Assembly: GCA_945874355.1 (NCBI GenBank)
Contig: CAMCGB010000003.1
Coordinates: 1 to 64,000 of the forward strand
Reading direction: 5' to 3'
Length of the DNA stretch: 64,000 bases
Source: an uncultured Bacteroides sp.
Lineage (GTDB): Bacteria; Bacteroidota; Bacteroidia; Bacteroidales; UBA932
In this document: piece after piece, positions 31,464 through 39,842 of the stretch
Position numbering within the stretch: the first letter of the stretch is position 1
Layout of the letters: each line of letters starts with the position of its first letter
Notes under the pieces: model-generated
Seen by the model: the letters and a program-made list of their open reading frames with translations, nothing else
What the model was told of the DNA's origin: nothing
Database searches by the model: none
Made by a program: the position numbers and the translations under genes

Positions 31464-33484
31464 TTACAAGCTTCCAAGAACAAATATTAGCCGGCATACC
31501 TCAGACGCTACCTGAGCCTAAAGACTACGACCATAGCATCAATCATGCGCCTAAACGCAAAGAAATACTTAGCTCTGAAGAAAAGTCTCTGGCGCTGAAA
31601 AATGCGCTGCGCTACTTCCCTGCTGAGCAGCATGCGGTCCTCGCTGCCGAATTTGCTCAGGAGCTCAAAGACTATGGACGCATCTATATGTATAGATTCC
31701 GCCCTGACTATGAGATGTATGCCCGCCCGATTGACGACTATCCAGCAAAGTCAAAGCAGGCGGCTGCTATTATGGCGATGATTCAGAATAATCTTGATCC
31801 GCGAGTAGCACAACATCCACACGAGCTCATTACCTATGGCGGTAATGGTGCTGTGTTCCAGAACTGGGCGCAATATCGTCTGACAATGCAATATCTTGCT
31901 ACAATGACAGATGAGCAGACTCTGGTAATGTATTCTGGTCACCCGCTGGGACTCTTCCCAAGCCACAAAGATGCACCTAGAGTGATAGTCAGCAATGGAA
32001 TGGTAATTCCAAACTATTCCAAGCCAGATGATTGGGAGAAATTCAATGCCCTAGGGGTCTCTCAATACGGCCAGATGACCGCTGGTTCTTATATGTATAT
32101 CGGCCCTCAGGGCATAGTGCATGGAACCACCATCACGGTAATGAATGCAGCCCGCAAGCAGTTGATATCTAAAGGAATAGAAGCTACTCAAGAGAATCTG
32201 CGCGGGATGCTTTTTGTCACTGCAGGACTAGGCGGAATGTCAGGAGCACAAGGCAAGGCGGGAGTGATCTCGGGAGTAGTCAGCGTGATTGCTGAAATCA
32301 ACCCGATGGCAGCCCGCAAGAGATATGATCAAGGCTGGGTAGACGAGATACATCAGGACCTCGACGAACTCATCCCTCGCATCCGAAAGGCTATCTCAGA
32401 CAAGGAAGTGGTAGCACTTGCCTACCAAGGCAATATCGTAGACTTGTGGGAACGCCTGGATCAGGAAAATATAAAGGTTGACCTTGGCTCAGACCAGACT
32501 TCGCTCCACAACCCTTGGGCAGGAGGATACTATCCGGTCGGATATAGCTACGAAGAGTCCCGCACCATGATGGCCGAAGAGCCAGAGCGATTTAAAGCTT
32601 GTGTCCAGGAGTCACTTCGCAGACACGCAGCTGCTGTGGGCAGACTTGCAGACAAGGGAATGTATTTCTTTGACTACGGCAATGCCTTCCTTCTTGAAGC
32701 TTCTCGCGCTGGTGCTGATATTGTGCTAGCTGATGGCAAATTCCGCTATCCTTCTTATGTTCAGGATATTATGGGGCCGATGTTCTTTGACTACGGATTC
32801 GGACCATTCAGATGGGTATGTATGTCACAGGACCCTGAAGACCTTGCAAAGAGTGACAGGATTGCCGCAGATGTACTCAAGGAAATCTATAAAACCGCCC
32901 CCGAGGACATCAAAGGCCAGATGATGGATAATATCAGATGGATTGAGGAAGCGGCCAAAAACAAGCTCGTTGTGGGCTCTCAGGCTCGCATCCTATATGC
33001 AGATTGCCAGGGCCGAAGCAAGATAGCCCTTGCTTTTAACGAAGCGATCCGACGTGGTGAGATCTCAGCTCCGATAGTTCTCGGCAGAGACCATCACGAC
33101 GTCTCTGGCACAGACTCCCCTTTCCGCGAGACTTCCAATATCTATGACGGATCAGCGTTTACTGCAGATATGGCTGTGCACAATGTGATAGGTGATGCAT
33201 TCCGCGGAGCTACCTGGGTATCAATCCATAACGGCGGCGGTGTTGGATGGGGAGAAGTGATTAATGGCGGATTTGGAATGGTGATTGACGGATCGGAGGA
33301 TGCTGACCGTCACATCAGCGAAATGCTGCTCTGGGATGTCAATAATGGCATTGCACGTCGCAGTTGGGCTCGCAATACTGGAGCTATAGACACCATCAAG
33401 CGCGAGATGGAGAGGACAGCTGGATTAAAGGTCACACTCCCAAATATTGCAGATGAAGAGATTATTAAAAACGCACTAAACTGA
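31460..33484 (+). CDS. hutU: Urocanate hydratase
   Basis: A 674-residue enzyme adding water to urocanate to give imidazolonepropionate, using tightly bound NAD as electrophile. Recognised by YGGNGAVFQNWAQYRL, MYSGHPLGLFPSHKDAPR, TAGLGGMSGAQGKAG and the dinucleotide-binding region GNIVDLWERL. It belongs to the long urocanase form (about 670 residues, versus about 555 in Pseudomonas). ATG overlaps the ftcD stop; hutH follows after 1 bp. Confidence 0.96.
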   Translation: MITSFQEQILAGIPQTLPEPKDYDHSINHAPKRKEILSSEEKSLALKNALRYFPAEQHAVLAAEFAQELKDYGRIYMYRFRPDYEMYARPIDDYPAKSKQAAAIMAMIQNNLDPRVAQHPHELITYGGNGAVFQNWAQYRLTMQYLATMTDEQTLVMYSGHPLGLFPSHKDAPRVIVSNGMVIPNYSKPDDWEKFNALGVSQYGQMTAGSYMYIGPQGIVHGTTITVMNAARKQLISKGIEATQENLRGMLFVTAGLGGMSGAQGKAGVISGVVSVIAEINPMAARKRYDQGWVDEIHQDLDELIPRIRKAISDKEVVALAYQGNIVDLWERLDQENIKVDLGSDQTSLHNPWAGGYYPVGYSYEESRTMMAEEPERFKACVQESLRRHAAAVGRLADKGMYFFDYGNAFLLEASRAGADIVLADGKFRYPSYVQDIMGPMFFDYGFGPFRWVCMSQDPEDLAKSDRIAADVLKEIYKTAPEDIKGQMMDNIRWIEEAAKNKLVVGSQARILYADCQGRSKIALAFNEAIRRGEISAPIVLGRDHHDVSGTDSPFRETSNIYDGSAFTADMAVHNVIGDAFRGATWVSIHNGGGVGWGEVINGGFGMVIDGSEDADRHISEMLLWDVNNGIARRSWARNTGAIDTIKREMERTAGLKVTLPNIADEEIIKNALN

Positions 33485-33485
33485 T

Positions 33486-34964
33486 ATGATACATACAATT
33501 TCTAACCAACGACTCACGGTCGCAAGAATTAATGAAATTCTGATTAACGGTATGCAGCTCGAGCTCAGCAATGAGTCCATCGATGCCATAGTAAAGTGTC
33601 GCAAATATCTTGACCTCAAGATGGCTGACACCAATAATCCGGTCTATGGAGTAACAACCGGTTTTGGATCGCTATGCAATGTGACAATCCCTGAAGAAGA
33701 CCTCTCTCAACTCCAGTACAACCTTATGATTTCACACGCTTGTGGCACAGGAGACGAGGTCAGACCAGAGATTGTGAAGATAATGCTGCTTCTCAAAATC
33801 CAGTCGCTGTCCTACGGTCACTCTGGTGTGCAACTCATTACAGTTCAGCGATTAATAGACATGTTTAACAATAATGTTATACCGGTCGTATACCAGCAAG
33901 GATCGCTTGGAGCGTCAGGAGACCTTGCTCCGCTGGCACATCTCTGCCTTCCTCTTCTCAAGCTTGGAGAAGTCCAATATAATGGTCAGAGGAGACAGGC
34001 TGCTGAGCTGTGGGAAGAGCTAGGATGGGAGGAAATCCGCCTCCAGTCCAAGGAAGGTCTTGCCCTTCTCAATGGTACTCAATTTATGGCTGCACACGCT
34101 GTGTGGTCACTCTCTCACGCTGAGCGGATTTCAGACTGGGCCGACAGGATTGCAGCAATGTCTCTTGAAGCCTTTGACGGTCGCATTGAGCCATTCTATC
34201 CTCAAGTGCACGAGCTTCGTGGACACAAGGGTCAGATCGCTACAGCCGCGAGATTTATGGAGATGCTTAGTGGCAGCGAACTCATCGCAAGAGAGAAGAC
34301 ACATATCCAGGACCCCTATTCATTCCGCTGCATTCCTCAGGTCCATGGCGCATCAAAGGATACAATTACTTATGTACAGGATGTGATTGAGACAGAGATA
34401 AATAGTGCAACAGACAACCCTACTATCTTCCCTGATGACGACTTGATAATTTCTGCAGGTAATTTCCACGGTCAGCCGATTGCCATCCCTATGGATGTTC
34501 TCGCAATTGCCTTGTCGGAGCTTAGTAACATCTCAGAAAGGCGCATCTACCGCTTGATTTCAGGACAGCGTGGACTTCCAAACTTCCTTGTAGCCAAAGG
34601 TGGCCTCAATAGTGGATTTATGATACCACAGTATACTGCTGCATCTATCGTCAGTCAGAATAAAGGACTTTGTATGCCTGCATCTGTCGACTCGATCCCG
34701 TCATCTCAGGACCAGGAGGATCATGTCAGCATGGGTTCAAACGCCGCCACAAAACTCGTCAGAGTTGTTGAAAATACAGAACGAGTGCTCGCTATTGAGC
34801 TGATGAATGCAGCACAGGCTCTTGAGTTCCGCAGGCCATTGAAGTCGTCTGCTACGATTGAAGGAATCTTCTCTGAATATCGCAAGCATGTGCCATTTAT
34901 TGACAATGACTGTTATATGCATCCGTTCATCGAGGAATCGGTAAAATTTATACTCTCACATTAA
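33486..34964 (+). CDS. hutH: Histidine ammonia-lyase
   Basis: A 492-residue enzyme that deaminates histidine to urocanate, the first step of the pathway. The MIO prosthetic group forms from Ala-Ser-Gly at 143-145 in GSLGASGDLAPLAH. YGVTTGFGSL and the C-terminal SIPSSQDQEDHVSMG are further lyase signatures. Length is normal. The stop overlaps the hutI ATG by 1 bp. Confidence 0.97.
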   Translation: MIHTISNQRLTVARINEILINGMQLELSNESIDAIVKCRKYLDLKMADTNNPVYGVTTGFGSLCNVTIPEEDLSQLQYNLMISHACGTGDEVRPEIVKIMLLLKIQSLSYGHSGVQLITVQRLIDMFNNNVIPVVYQQGSLGASGDLAPLAHLCLPLLKLGEVQYNGQRRQAAELWEELGWEEIRLQSKEGLALLNGTQFMAAHAVWSLSHAERISDWADRIAAMSLEAFDGRIEPFYPQVHELRGHKGQIATAARFMEMLSGSELIAREKTHIQDPYSFRCIPQVHGASKDTITYVQDVIETEINSATDNPTIFPDDDLIISAGNFHGQPIAIPMDVLAIALSELSNISERRIYRLISGQRGLPNFLVAKGGLNSGFMIPQYTAASIVSQNKGLCMPASVDSIPSSQDQEDHVSMGSNAATKLVRVVENTERVLAIELMNAAQALEFRRPLKSSATIEGIFSEYRKHVPFIDNDCYMHPFIEESVKFILSH

Positions 34965-36181
34965 TGAAGATTCTGATTGACAATATCTCAAGCCTACTCG
35001 GCATACTCCCCTGCGATAAGAAATTGCTTGCAGGGGCAGAAATGTCCGAGGTTCAGTCTCTTGACAATGCCTGGCTGCTGATTGAAGACGGCTTCATAGC
35101 AGATTTTGGATCTGGCGAGGCGCCACAAGTGGACGTTGACCGTCAGATTGATGCAGAAGGCGGATTTGTAATGCCGACATTCTGCGACCCGCACACGCAC
35201 ATCGTCTATGCAGGATGCCGCGACGGCGAATTCCGTGACAAGATTGAAGGCCTTAGCTATGAGGAGATTGCAGCGCGCGGAGGTGGTATCTTGAATTCGG
35301 CAGATCTGCTTCATAATACCTCTGAAGACGAGCTGTACAGACAGTCAATGGAGAGGGTGAGAGAGATAATGTCAATGGGCACAGGAGCTGTTGAAATCAA
35401 GAGCGGATATGGCCTGAATACGGAAGATGAACTGAAGATGCTACGAGTGATCAAGCGCATCAAAGAGAGTGTCCCTATCGAAGTGCGTGCGACATTTCTC
35501 GGCGCTCACGCAGTCGGAAGAGCCTACCATGGCCGCCAATGCCAATACGTGGATCTCGTCTGCAATGAGATGCTGCCCGCAGTAGCGGCCGAAGGACTGG
35601 CAGATTTTGTGGATGTGTTCTGCGATAGCGGATTCTTCACCGTCGAGGAGACTTCATGTATCCTTGATTGCGCCAGCAGATATGGCCTTGTCCCTAAGAT
35701 TCATGCCAACGAGCTTGCCATCTCTGGAGGTGTGCAGGTCGGCGTCGCCCACAATGCACTATCGGTAGACCATCTTGAAAACACCGGAGCTGAAGAGATT
35801 GCTGTCCTGAAATGTAGTAACACGATGCCGACAATGCTTCCCGGCTGTTCGTTTTTCCTGGGGCTTCCATATGGCAATGCCCGCGGGTTCATCGCAAGCG
35901 GCCTGCCTGTCGCTCTTGCCTCTGACTATAATCCAGGATCAAGCCCAAGCGGCAATATGCGATTTGTGATGGCATTGGGATGCATCAAGATGCGTCTGAC
36001 ACCAGAGCAGGCATTTAATGCGTGCACCATCAACGCTGCCTATGCGATGGGCGTCAGCGACTCTCTTGGTTCTATAACAAAAGGGAAGAAAGCTAGTCTT
36101 ATCATTACTAAGCAGCTCCCTTCCCTTGCTTATATTCCATATAGCCATCAGACTCCTTTTATCAAGGAGATAATCTGGTAG
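34964..36181 (+). CDS. hutI: Imidazolonepropionase
   Basis: A 405-residue amidohydrolase that opens imidazolonepropionate to formiminoglutamate. CDPHTHIVYAGCRDGEF contains the metal-binding HxH, with further ligands at the His in KIHANELA and the Asp in ASDYNPGSSPSGNM. Last gene of the hut operon and translationally coupled to hutH. A strong hairpin follows at 36200. Confidence 0.96.
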   Translation: MKILIDNISSLLGILPCDKKLLAGAEMSEVQSLDNAWLLIEDGFIADFGSGEAPQVDVDRQIDAEGGFVMPTFCDPHTHIVYAGCRDGEFRDKIEGLSYEEIAARGGGILNSADLLHNTSEDELYRQSMERVREIMSMGTGAVEIKSGYGLNTEDELKMLRVIKRIKESVPIEVRATFLGAHAVGRAYHGRQCQYVDLVCNEMLPAVAAEGLADFVDVFCDSGFFTVEETSCILDCASRYGLVPKIHANELAISGGVQVGVAHNALSVDHLENTGAEEIAVLKCSNTMPTMLPGCSFFLGLPYGNARGFIASGLPVALASDYNPGSSPSGNMRFVMALGCIKMRLTPEQAFNACTINAAYAMGVSDSLGSITKGKKASLIITKQLPSLAYIPYSHQTPFIKEIIW

Positions 36182-36199
36182 TCAGTTTAGTCCAGCGCA

Positions 36200-36229
36200 A
36201 AATGCCTCTCAGATAGCTGAGAGGCATTT
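36200..36229. terminator. Bidirectional terminator between hutI and tRNA-Cys
   Basis: A perfect 13-bp stem, AAATGCCTCTCAG (36200-36212) and CTGAGAGGCATTT (36217-36229), with a 4-base loop. It is flanked by an A-run on the left and Ts on the right, so it can stop transcripts from both sides. Confidence 0.85.
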
Positions 36230-36233
36230 CTTG

Positions 36234-36304
36234 AGGTGCGTAGCGGAATCGAACCACTGTTGCAGGTTTTGCAGACCTGTGCCTAGCCACTCGGCCAACG
36301 CACC
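36234..36304 (-). tRNA. tRNA-Cys (GCA)
   Basis: The minus strand folds as a 71-base cloverleaf: acceptor GGTGCGT with ACGCACC, D-arm GGCCGAGTGGCT, anticodon stem CAGGT/ACCTG with loop CTGCAAA (anticodon GCA), and T-arm GTGGTTCGATTCCGC. The discriminator base is T, as expected for tRNA-Cys. CCA is not encoded. Confidence 0.95.
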
Positions 36305-36375
36305 AATGGGAATGCAAATTTAGGATTTTTTCTTTGATTTGCAAAGCCTGTGGACACTTTTTTGGCAAAAGTTGC

Positions 36376-36383
36376 TATCTTTG
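36376..36383 (+). promoter_or_regulatory. -7 box of the plug-domain lipoprotein gene
   Basis: TATCTTTG matches TAnnTTTG and lies 17 bp before ATG 36401. No good -33 element at ideal spacing. Confidence 0.5.
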
Positions 36384-36400
36384 AGAAAAAACCGCAATAT

Positions 36401-36871
36401 ATGGAAACAAAGCACCGCACACTTGCCCTATGCAGCCTGATATGCATCCCGATTCTATTGCTCAGCGGATGCGGCAGCACTGCCAGAATCAGCCCCACTG
36501 GAGGTCCCGACCCCCTGGAAGAGGACGTAAACATCGGATATGGCACAGTGAAGAAAAAGAACCTCACCGGCTCCGTATCGACAGTAGAAGTAGAACGAGG
36601 CACCTCCTACACCAACATCTTCGACTACATAAAAGGCCGCGTGCCCGGAGTGGAGGTGATAGGCAACAACTTCCGCGTACGCGGCATCAAGACTATTATG
36701 GGAAGCGAGTATGCCCTCGTCCTGGTGGACGGTCTTGAAATGGACGACGTAAGCTCCATCAGCCCCAACGACATCGAAAAGGTAGATGTACTCAAAGATG
36801 CCGCCGCAACCTCCATCTACGGCTCCAGGGCTGCAAACGGAGTCATTCTGATTACAACCCGCAAACAATAA
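36401..36871 (+). CDS. Plug-domain-only lipoprotein (SusC/TonB-receptor plug)
   Basis: A 156-residue protein with a lipoprotein signal (LICIPILLLSGCGS, Cys about residue 24). The rest is one TonB-dependent receptor plug: YGTVKKKNLTGSVSTVE, IKGRVPGVEVIG, FRVRG, ALVLVDGLEMDDVSSISPND and EKVDVLKDAAATSIYGSRAA, ending GVILITTRK. No beta-barrel follows, and a different gene begins 9 bp later, so this looks like a designed short protein and not a frameshift. It may regulate or occupy a receptor pore. Start at ATG 36401 because upstream codons overlap the promoter. Confidence 0.85.
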   Translation: METKHRTLALCSLICIPILLLSGCGSTARISPTGGPDPLEEDVNIGYGTVKKKNLTGSVSTVEVERGTSYTNIFDYIKGRVPGVEVIGNNFRVRGIKTIMGSEYALVLVDGLEMDDVSSISPNDIEKVDVLKDAAATSIYGSRAANGVILITTRKQ

Positions 36872-36880
36872 CCCCGGCCA

Positions 36881-37480
36881 ATGATAAGCAACATCATCTT
36901 CGACTTCGGCGCAGTTCTCGTGGACTGGGACCCTCTGCACCTTTTCGAGCCCTATTTCAATGACAGCGAAAAGACCGATTTCTTCCTCGAAAAAGTATGT
37001 CCCTACGAATGGAATATGACAGTGGACGCAGGAAGAAGCACCAAAGAAGCAACCGAAGAAAGGATAAGGCTTTATCCGGAATGGGAGGAGCCCATCAGGA
37101 TGTATTACGGACAATGGATAAAGATGATGGGAGGTCAGATTGAAGGGATGCAGGAACTCCTTGAGAGCCTCAAGGCTCAGGGCTTTCATCTCTACGGCCT
37201 TACCAACTGGTCGGCGGAGACCTTCCCGCTCATCAGCGGACGCTACCCCATCTTTTCGCTTCTGGAAGGCTACGTCGTCTCGGGAGTGGAGAAATGCATG
37301 AAGCCGCAGGAGAAGATTTACCGCATACTGCTCGAGCGCTACGGTCTCAAAGCAGAGGAGAGCATCTTCATAGACGACAACCCCGCCAACATCGAGGGCG
37401 GCAAAGCAGTGGGAATCGACGGAATCGTATTCCAGACAGTAGAGCAGCTCAAAGAAGAGCTGGAACGCAAACTCGGGTAG
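36881..37480 (+). CDS. HAD-superfamily hydrolase, YihX-like
   Basis: A 199-residue protein. The nucleophile region is FDFGAVLVDWDP; the first Asp of the usual DxD is kept and the second position is Gly-Ala in the IA/YihX style. LTNWSAETFP is motif II, the Lys is in KCMKPQEKIY and IFIDDNPANIEG is motif IV. Members dephosphorylate small sugar phosphates. Located 9 bp after the plug-only lipoprotein. Confidence 0.88.
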   Translation: MISNIIFDFGAVLVDWDPLHLFEPYFNDSEKTDFFLEKVCPYEWNMTVDAGRSTKEATEERIRLYPEWEEPIRMYYGQWIKMMGGQIEGMQELLESLKAQGFHLYGLTNWSAETFPLISGRYPIFSLLEGYVVSGVEKCMKPQEKIYRILLERYGLKAEESIFIDDNPANIEGGKAVGIDGIVFQTVEQLKEELERKLG

Positions 37481-37520
37481 ACGTAAAGTGCATAATCTTA
37501 ACCTCTTGCAATACCTGAGC

Positions 37521-38309
37521 ATGAAACAATTCAGAAGCCTCTTTTACATTACCTTCTTCGGTCTGTTCTCCATTATGGCAAATGCCAGGCCGGAAGACCA
37601 GGAATACGACGTATATCTGCTTATAGGTCAGTCCAATATGGCAGGGCGTGGCACAATGCACGCTTCCGACACGACCCACTCTATTGAAGGAGTCTACCTG
37701 CTCTCGGACGCGGGCGAAGTCCTTGAAGCCCGCAATCCCCTGAACCGCTATTCAAGCATACGCAAAGACATCAGTATGCAGCAGATAGGACCCGGCACAG
37801 GCTTCTCGGAGCAGATGTACAAGAAAACCGGACGCAAGGTACTGCTGGTAGTCAACGCCCGGGGCGGTTCAAAAATTGAGGAATGGCTGCCCGGAACCGT
37901 ATATTTCAACGAAGCAGTCCGCAGATGCCGTCAGGCAATGGAGTACGGAGAGCTGAAAGGCATACTCTGGCATCAGGGATGCAGCAATGCCAGGACAGAC
38001 AGGCAGGAATATATGGAGATGCTTTCATCCTTGACAGAGGCCCTCAGGGAGGATTTGTGCCCCAAAAAAACTGTGCCTTTCATCGCCGGCGAAATTGCTT
38101 ACTGGGTGGAAGGGGCCGAGTCGTTCAACAAAATGATACACAGCATCTCAGACAGGATACCCGACAGCTCCTATATCTCCGTGAGAGGATGCGGACCGCT
38201 GAAGCCGGAGTCCTTGAAGACAGACAGACCAGACCCTCATTTCAGCAGGGAAGCTCAGTTGAAGATAGGGAAACGTTATGCCCGTAAAATGCTGCAAATG
38301 AGCAGATAA
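37521..38309 (+). CDS. Secreted SASA-family carbohydrate esterase
   Basis: A 262-residue protein with signal peptide (MKQFRSLFYITFFGLF). YDVYLLIGQSNMAGRGTM holds the nucleophile Ser of the SASA/CE6-like SGNH family, GILWHQGCSNA is the central block, and DPHFSREAQLKIG holds the Asp-His pair. It removes acetyl groups from sialic acid or plant polysaccharides. ATG 37521 gives the signal peptide; the frame is open from 37488. It follows the HAD gene in the same direction. Confidence 0.85.
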   Translation: MKQFRSLFYITFFGLFSIMANARPEDQEYDVYLLIGQSNMAGRGTMHASDTTHSIEGVYLLSDAGEVLEARNPLNRYSSIRKDISMQQIGPGTGFSEQMYKKTGRKVLLVVNARGGSKIEEWLPGTVYFNEAVRRCRQAMEYGELKGILWHQGCSNARTDRQEYMEMLSSLTEALREDLCPKKTVPFIAGEIAYWVEGAESFNKMIHSISDRIPDSSYISVRGCGPLKPESLKTDRPDPHFSREAQLKIGKRYARKMLQMSR

Positions 38310-38332
38310 GGCAGAGCCTAAACAGCAGTCGC

Positions 38333-38998
38333 CTAGCCGGCCAGCTCAGCCAGGACAGTCTCGCTGGCACGAACATAAGAGCCGAGGGAGACTTTGATGT
38401 CGGCATCCAAAGGCAGAAATATATCAATCCTGGAACCGAATTTTATGATACCGCACTGCTTTCCGGCAACTGCGGTATTTTCATTCTTGGCGTAGCACAC
38501 TATCCTGCGAGCGAACCCTCCGGCAATCTGCTTGAAGAAAATCTTCTGCCCGCTAGCAGTAGTCAGCCCCACACAGCTGTGCTCGTTGTCGATTGAAGAC
38601 TTGGGCTTGAAAGCCAGCATATGCTTGCCCGGATAGTATTTATAATATGACACCTCGGCGTCCAAAGGCCAGAAATTGGCGTGCACATCAAAAAAGTTCA
38701 TATACACAGACAACTGTATGCACTCCTGCTTGAGCCATTCACCCTCATAGACTTTTTCAAGTATGACAACCTTCCCGTCGGCAACCGAAGTCACCTTGCG
38801 GTCCGAACCCATCCGCTTGCGCTCAGGAATGTGGAAGAAAGCCAGCTGCCAGATACAGAACCACAGCATCATAGCCACCACCGGGTAAACAATCCATGGA
38901 ACATGGACAAAAGCAATCAGAAGGGCAGACACCAGAATGCTGCCCGCAAATACGAGGGCAATCGTGCCTTTTGAATTCTTGTCAATCTTGAGTCTCAT
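38333..38998 (-). CDS. psd: Phosphatidylserine decarboxylase
   Basis: A 221-residue membrane-associated enzyme forming phosphatidylethanolamine from phosphatidylserine. The archaeal-type short form: one membrane hairpin near residues 12-52, VYMNFFDVHANFWPLD, and the self-cleavage site FGSR near the C-terminus, where Ser becomes the pyruvoyl group. Third gene of the ftsH-cdsA-psd run on the minus strand. Confidence 0.92.
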   Translation of the reverse strand: MRLKIDKNSKGTIALVFAGSILVSALLIAFVHVPWIVYPVVAMMLWFCIWQLAFFHIPERKRMGSDRKVTSVADGKVVILEKVYEGEWLKQECIQLSVYMNFFDVHANFWPLDAEVSYYKYYPGKHMLAFKPKSSIDNEHSCVGLTTASGQKIFFKQIAGGFARRIVCYAKNENTAVAGKQCGIIKFGSRIDIFLPLDADIKVSLGSYVRASETVLAELAG

Positions 38999-39011
38999 AG
39001 CTTTGAAAGAA

Positions 39012-39842
39012 CTAAATCAGACCGAAAGCGGCAAGATAGGCAGCCGCAAGCGGAATGGCGATAAAACTGCTGTCGAAGCGGTCGAACATACCGCCGTGCC
39101 CGGGGATAATATTGCCGGAATCCTTAACCCCAAACCTTCTTTTCCACTGGGACTCAAACAGATCGCCGCACACTCCCCCGACACTGATCAGTACACCGAC
39201 AACAATGCAGTGCACAAGATTGAATGGAAGCCAGGATAAGAAATGAAGGGCTACAGCCCCCAGGACAGCAAAGACGAGTCCGCTCCAGAAACCCCACCAG
39301 GACTTCTTTGGGGAAATCTCCGGGGCCATTTTGGCCGATGTGCTCTTCTGGCCGAAAAGAGTTCCCAGGCAATATGCGCCCACATCCGAACACCACTGTA
39401 TGATGAAGAACGAAAGGAGCATCCAACCGTCATATACATCTCCGTCCATAACCAGAATCGGACTCACGCATATAGGAGCGGCAATATACAGAAGACCAAG
39501 ATATATGAGCCCCAGATCCTGGAAATCATCCCTGACGCCATAGAAAACGCTGGTAACGGGAATAAGCAGCAGCGGGAAGATGCAAAGGCAAAGATAGTGC
39601 AGGCCCAGGCCGTAGAAATAATGACAGGCCGTGAGCACAAACGCCGCCGCGGCCGTAAGAATTGCAATCTTCTGCTGCAACATATAGCGGTCCTGCAGCG
39701 TGATGCGGTAGAACTCCTTGAGGCAGAAATACAAAACAAAAAGGAACAGGGCTCCGAAAAGAGTCCTATCCCATATGATGCAGAAGACCGTCACTACAAG
39801 AAACAGAAGTCCGAAGACGGTCCTTTTCCAAAAATTATTCAT
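39012..39842 (-). CDS. cdsA: Phosphatidate cytidylyltransferase
   Basis: A 276-residue inner-membrane enzyme with about eight hydrophobic segments. It makes CDP-diacylglycerol from phosphatidate and CTP. The C-terminal signature SVGGVCGDLFESQWKRRFGV followed by KDSGNIIPGHGGMFDRFDS is diagnostic. ATG 39842 overlaps the ftsH stop by 8 bp; the longer open frame lies within ftsH. It provides substrate upstream of psd. Confidence 0.95.
   Translation of the reverse strand: MNNFWKRTVFGLLFLVVTVFCIIWDRTLFGALFLFVLYFCLKEFYRITLQDRYMLQQKIAILTAAAAFVLTACHYFYGLGLHYLCLCIFPLLLIPVTSVFYGVRDDFQDLGLIYLGLLYIAAPICVSPILVMDGDVYDGWMLLSFFIIQWCSDVGAYCLGTLFGQKSTSAKMAPEISPKKSWWGFWSGLVFAVLGAVALHFLSWLPFNLVHCIVVGVLISVGGVCGDLFESQWKRRFGVKDSGNIIPGHGGMFDRFDSSFIAIPLAAAYLAAFGLI

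Noticed and set aside
36455..37522. 355-codon frame on the minus strand
   Set aside because: Antisense to the plug lipoprotein and HAD genes, which have clear motifs; its sequence has no family features.
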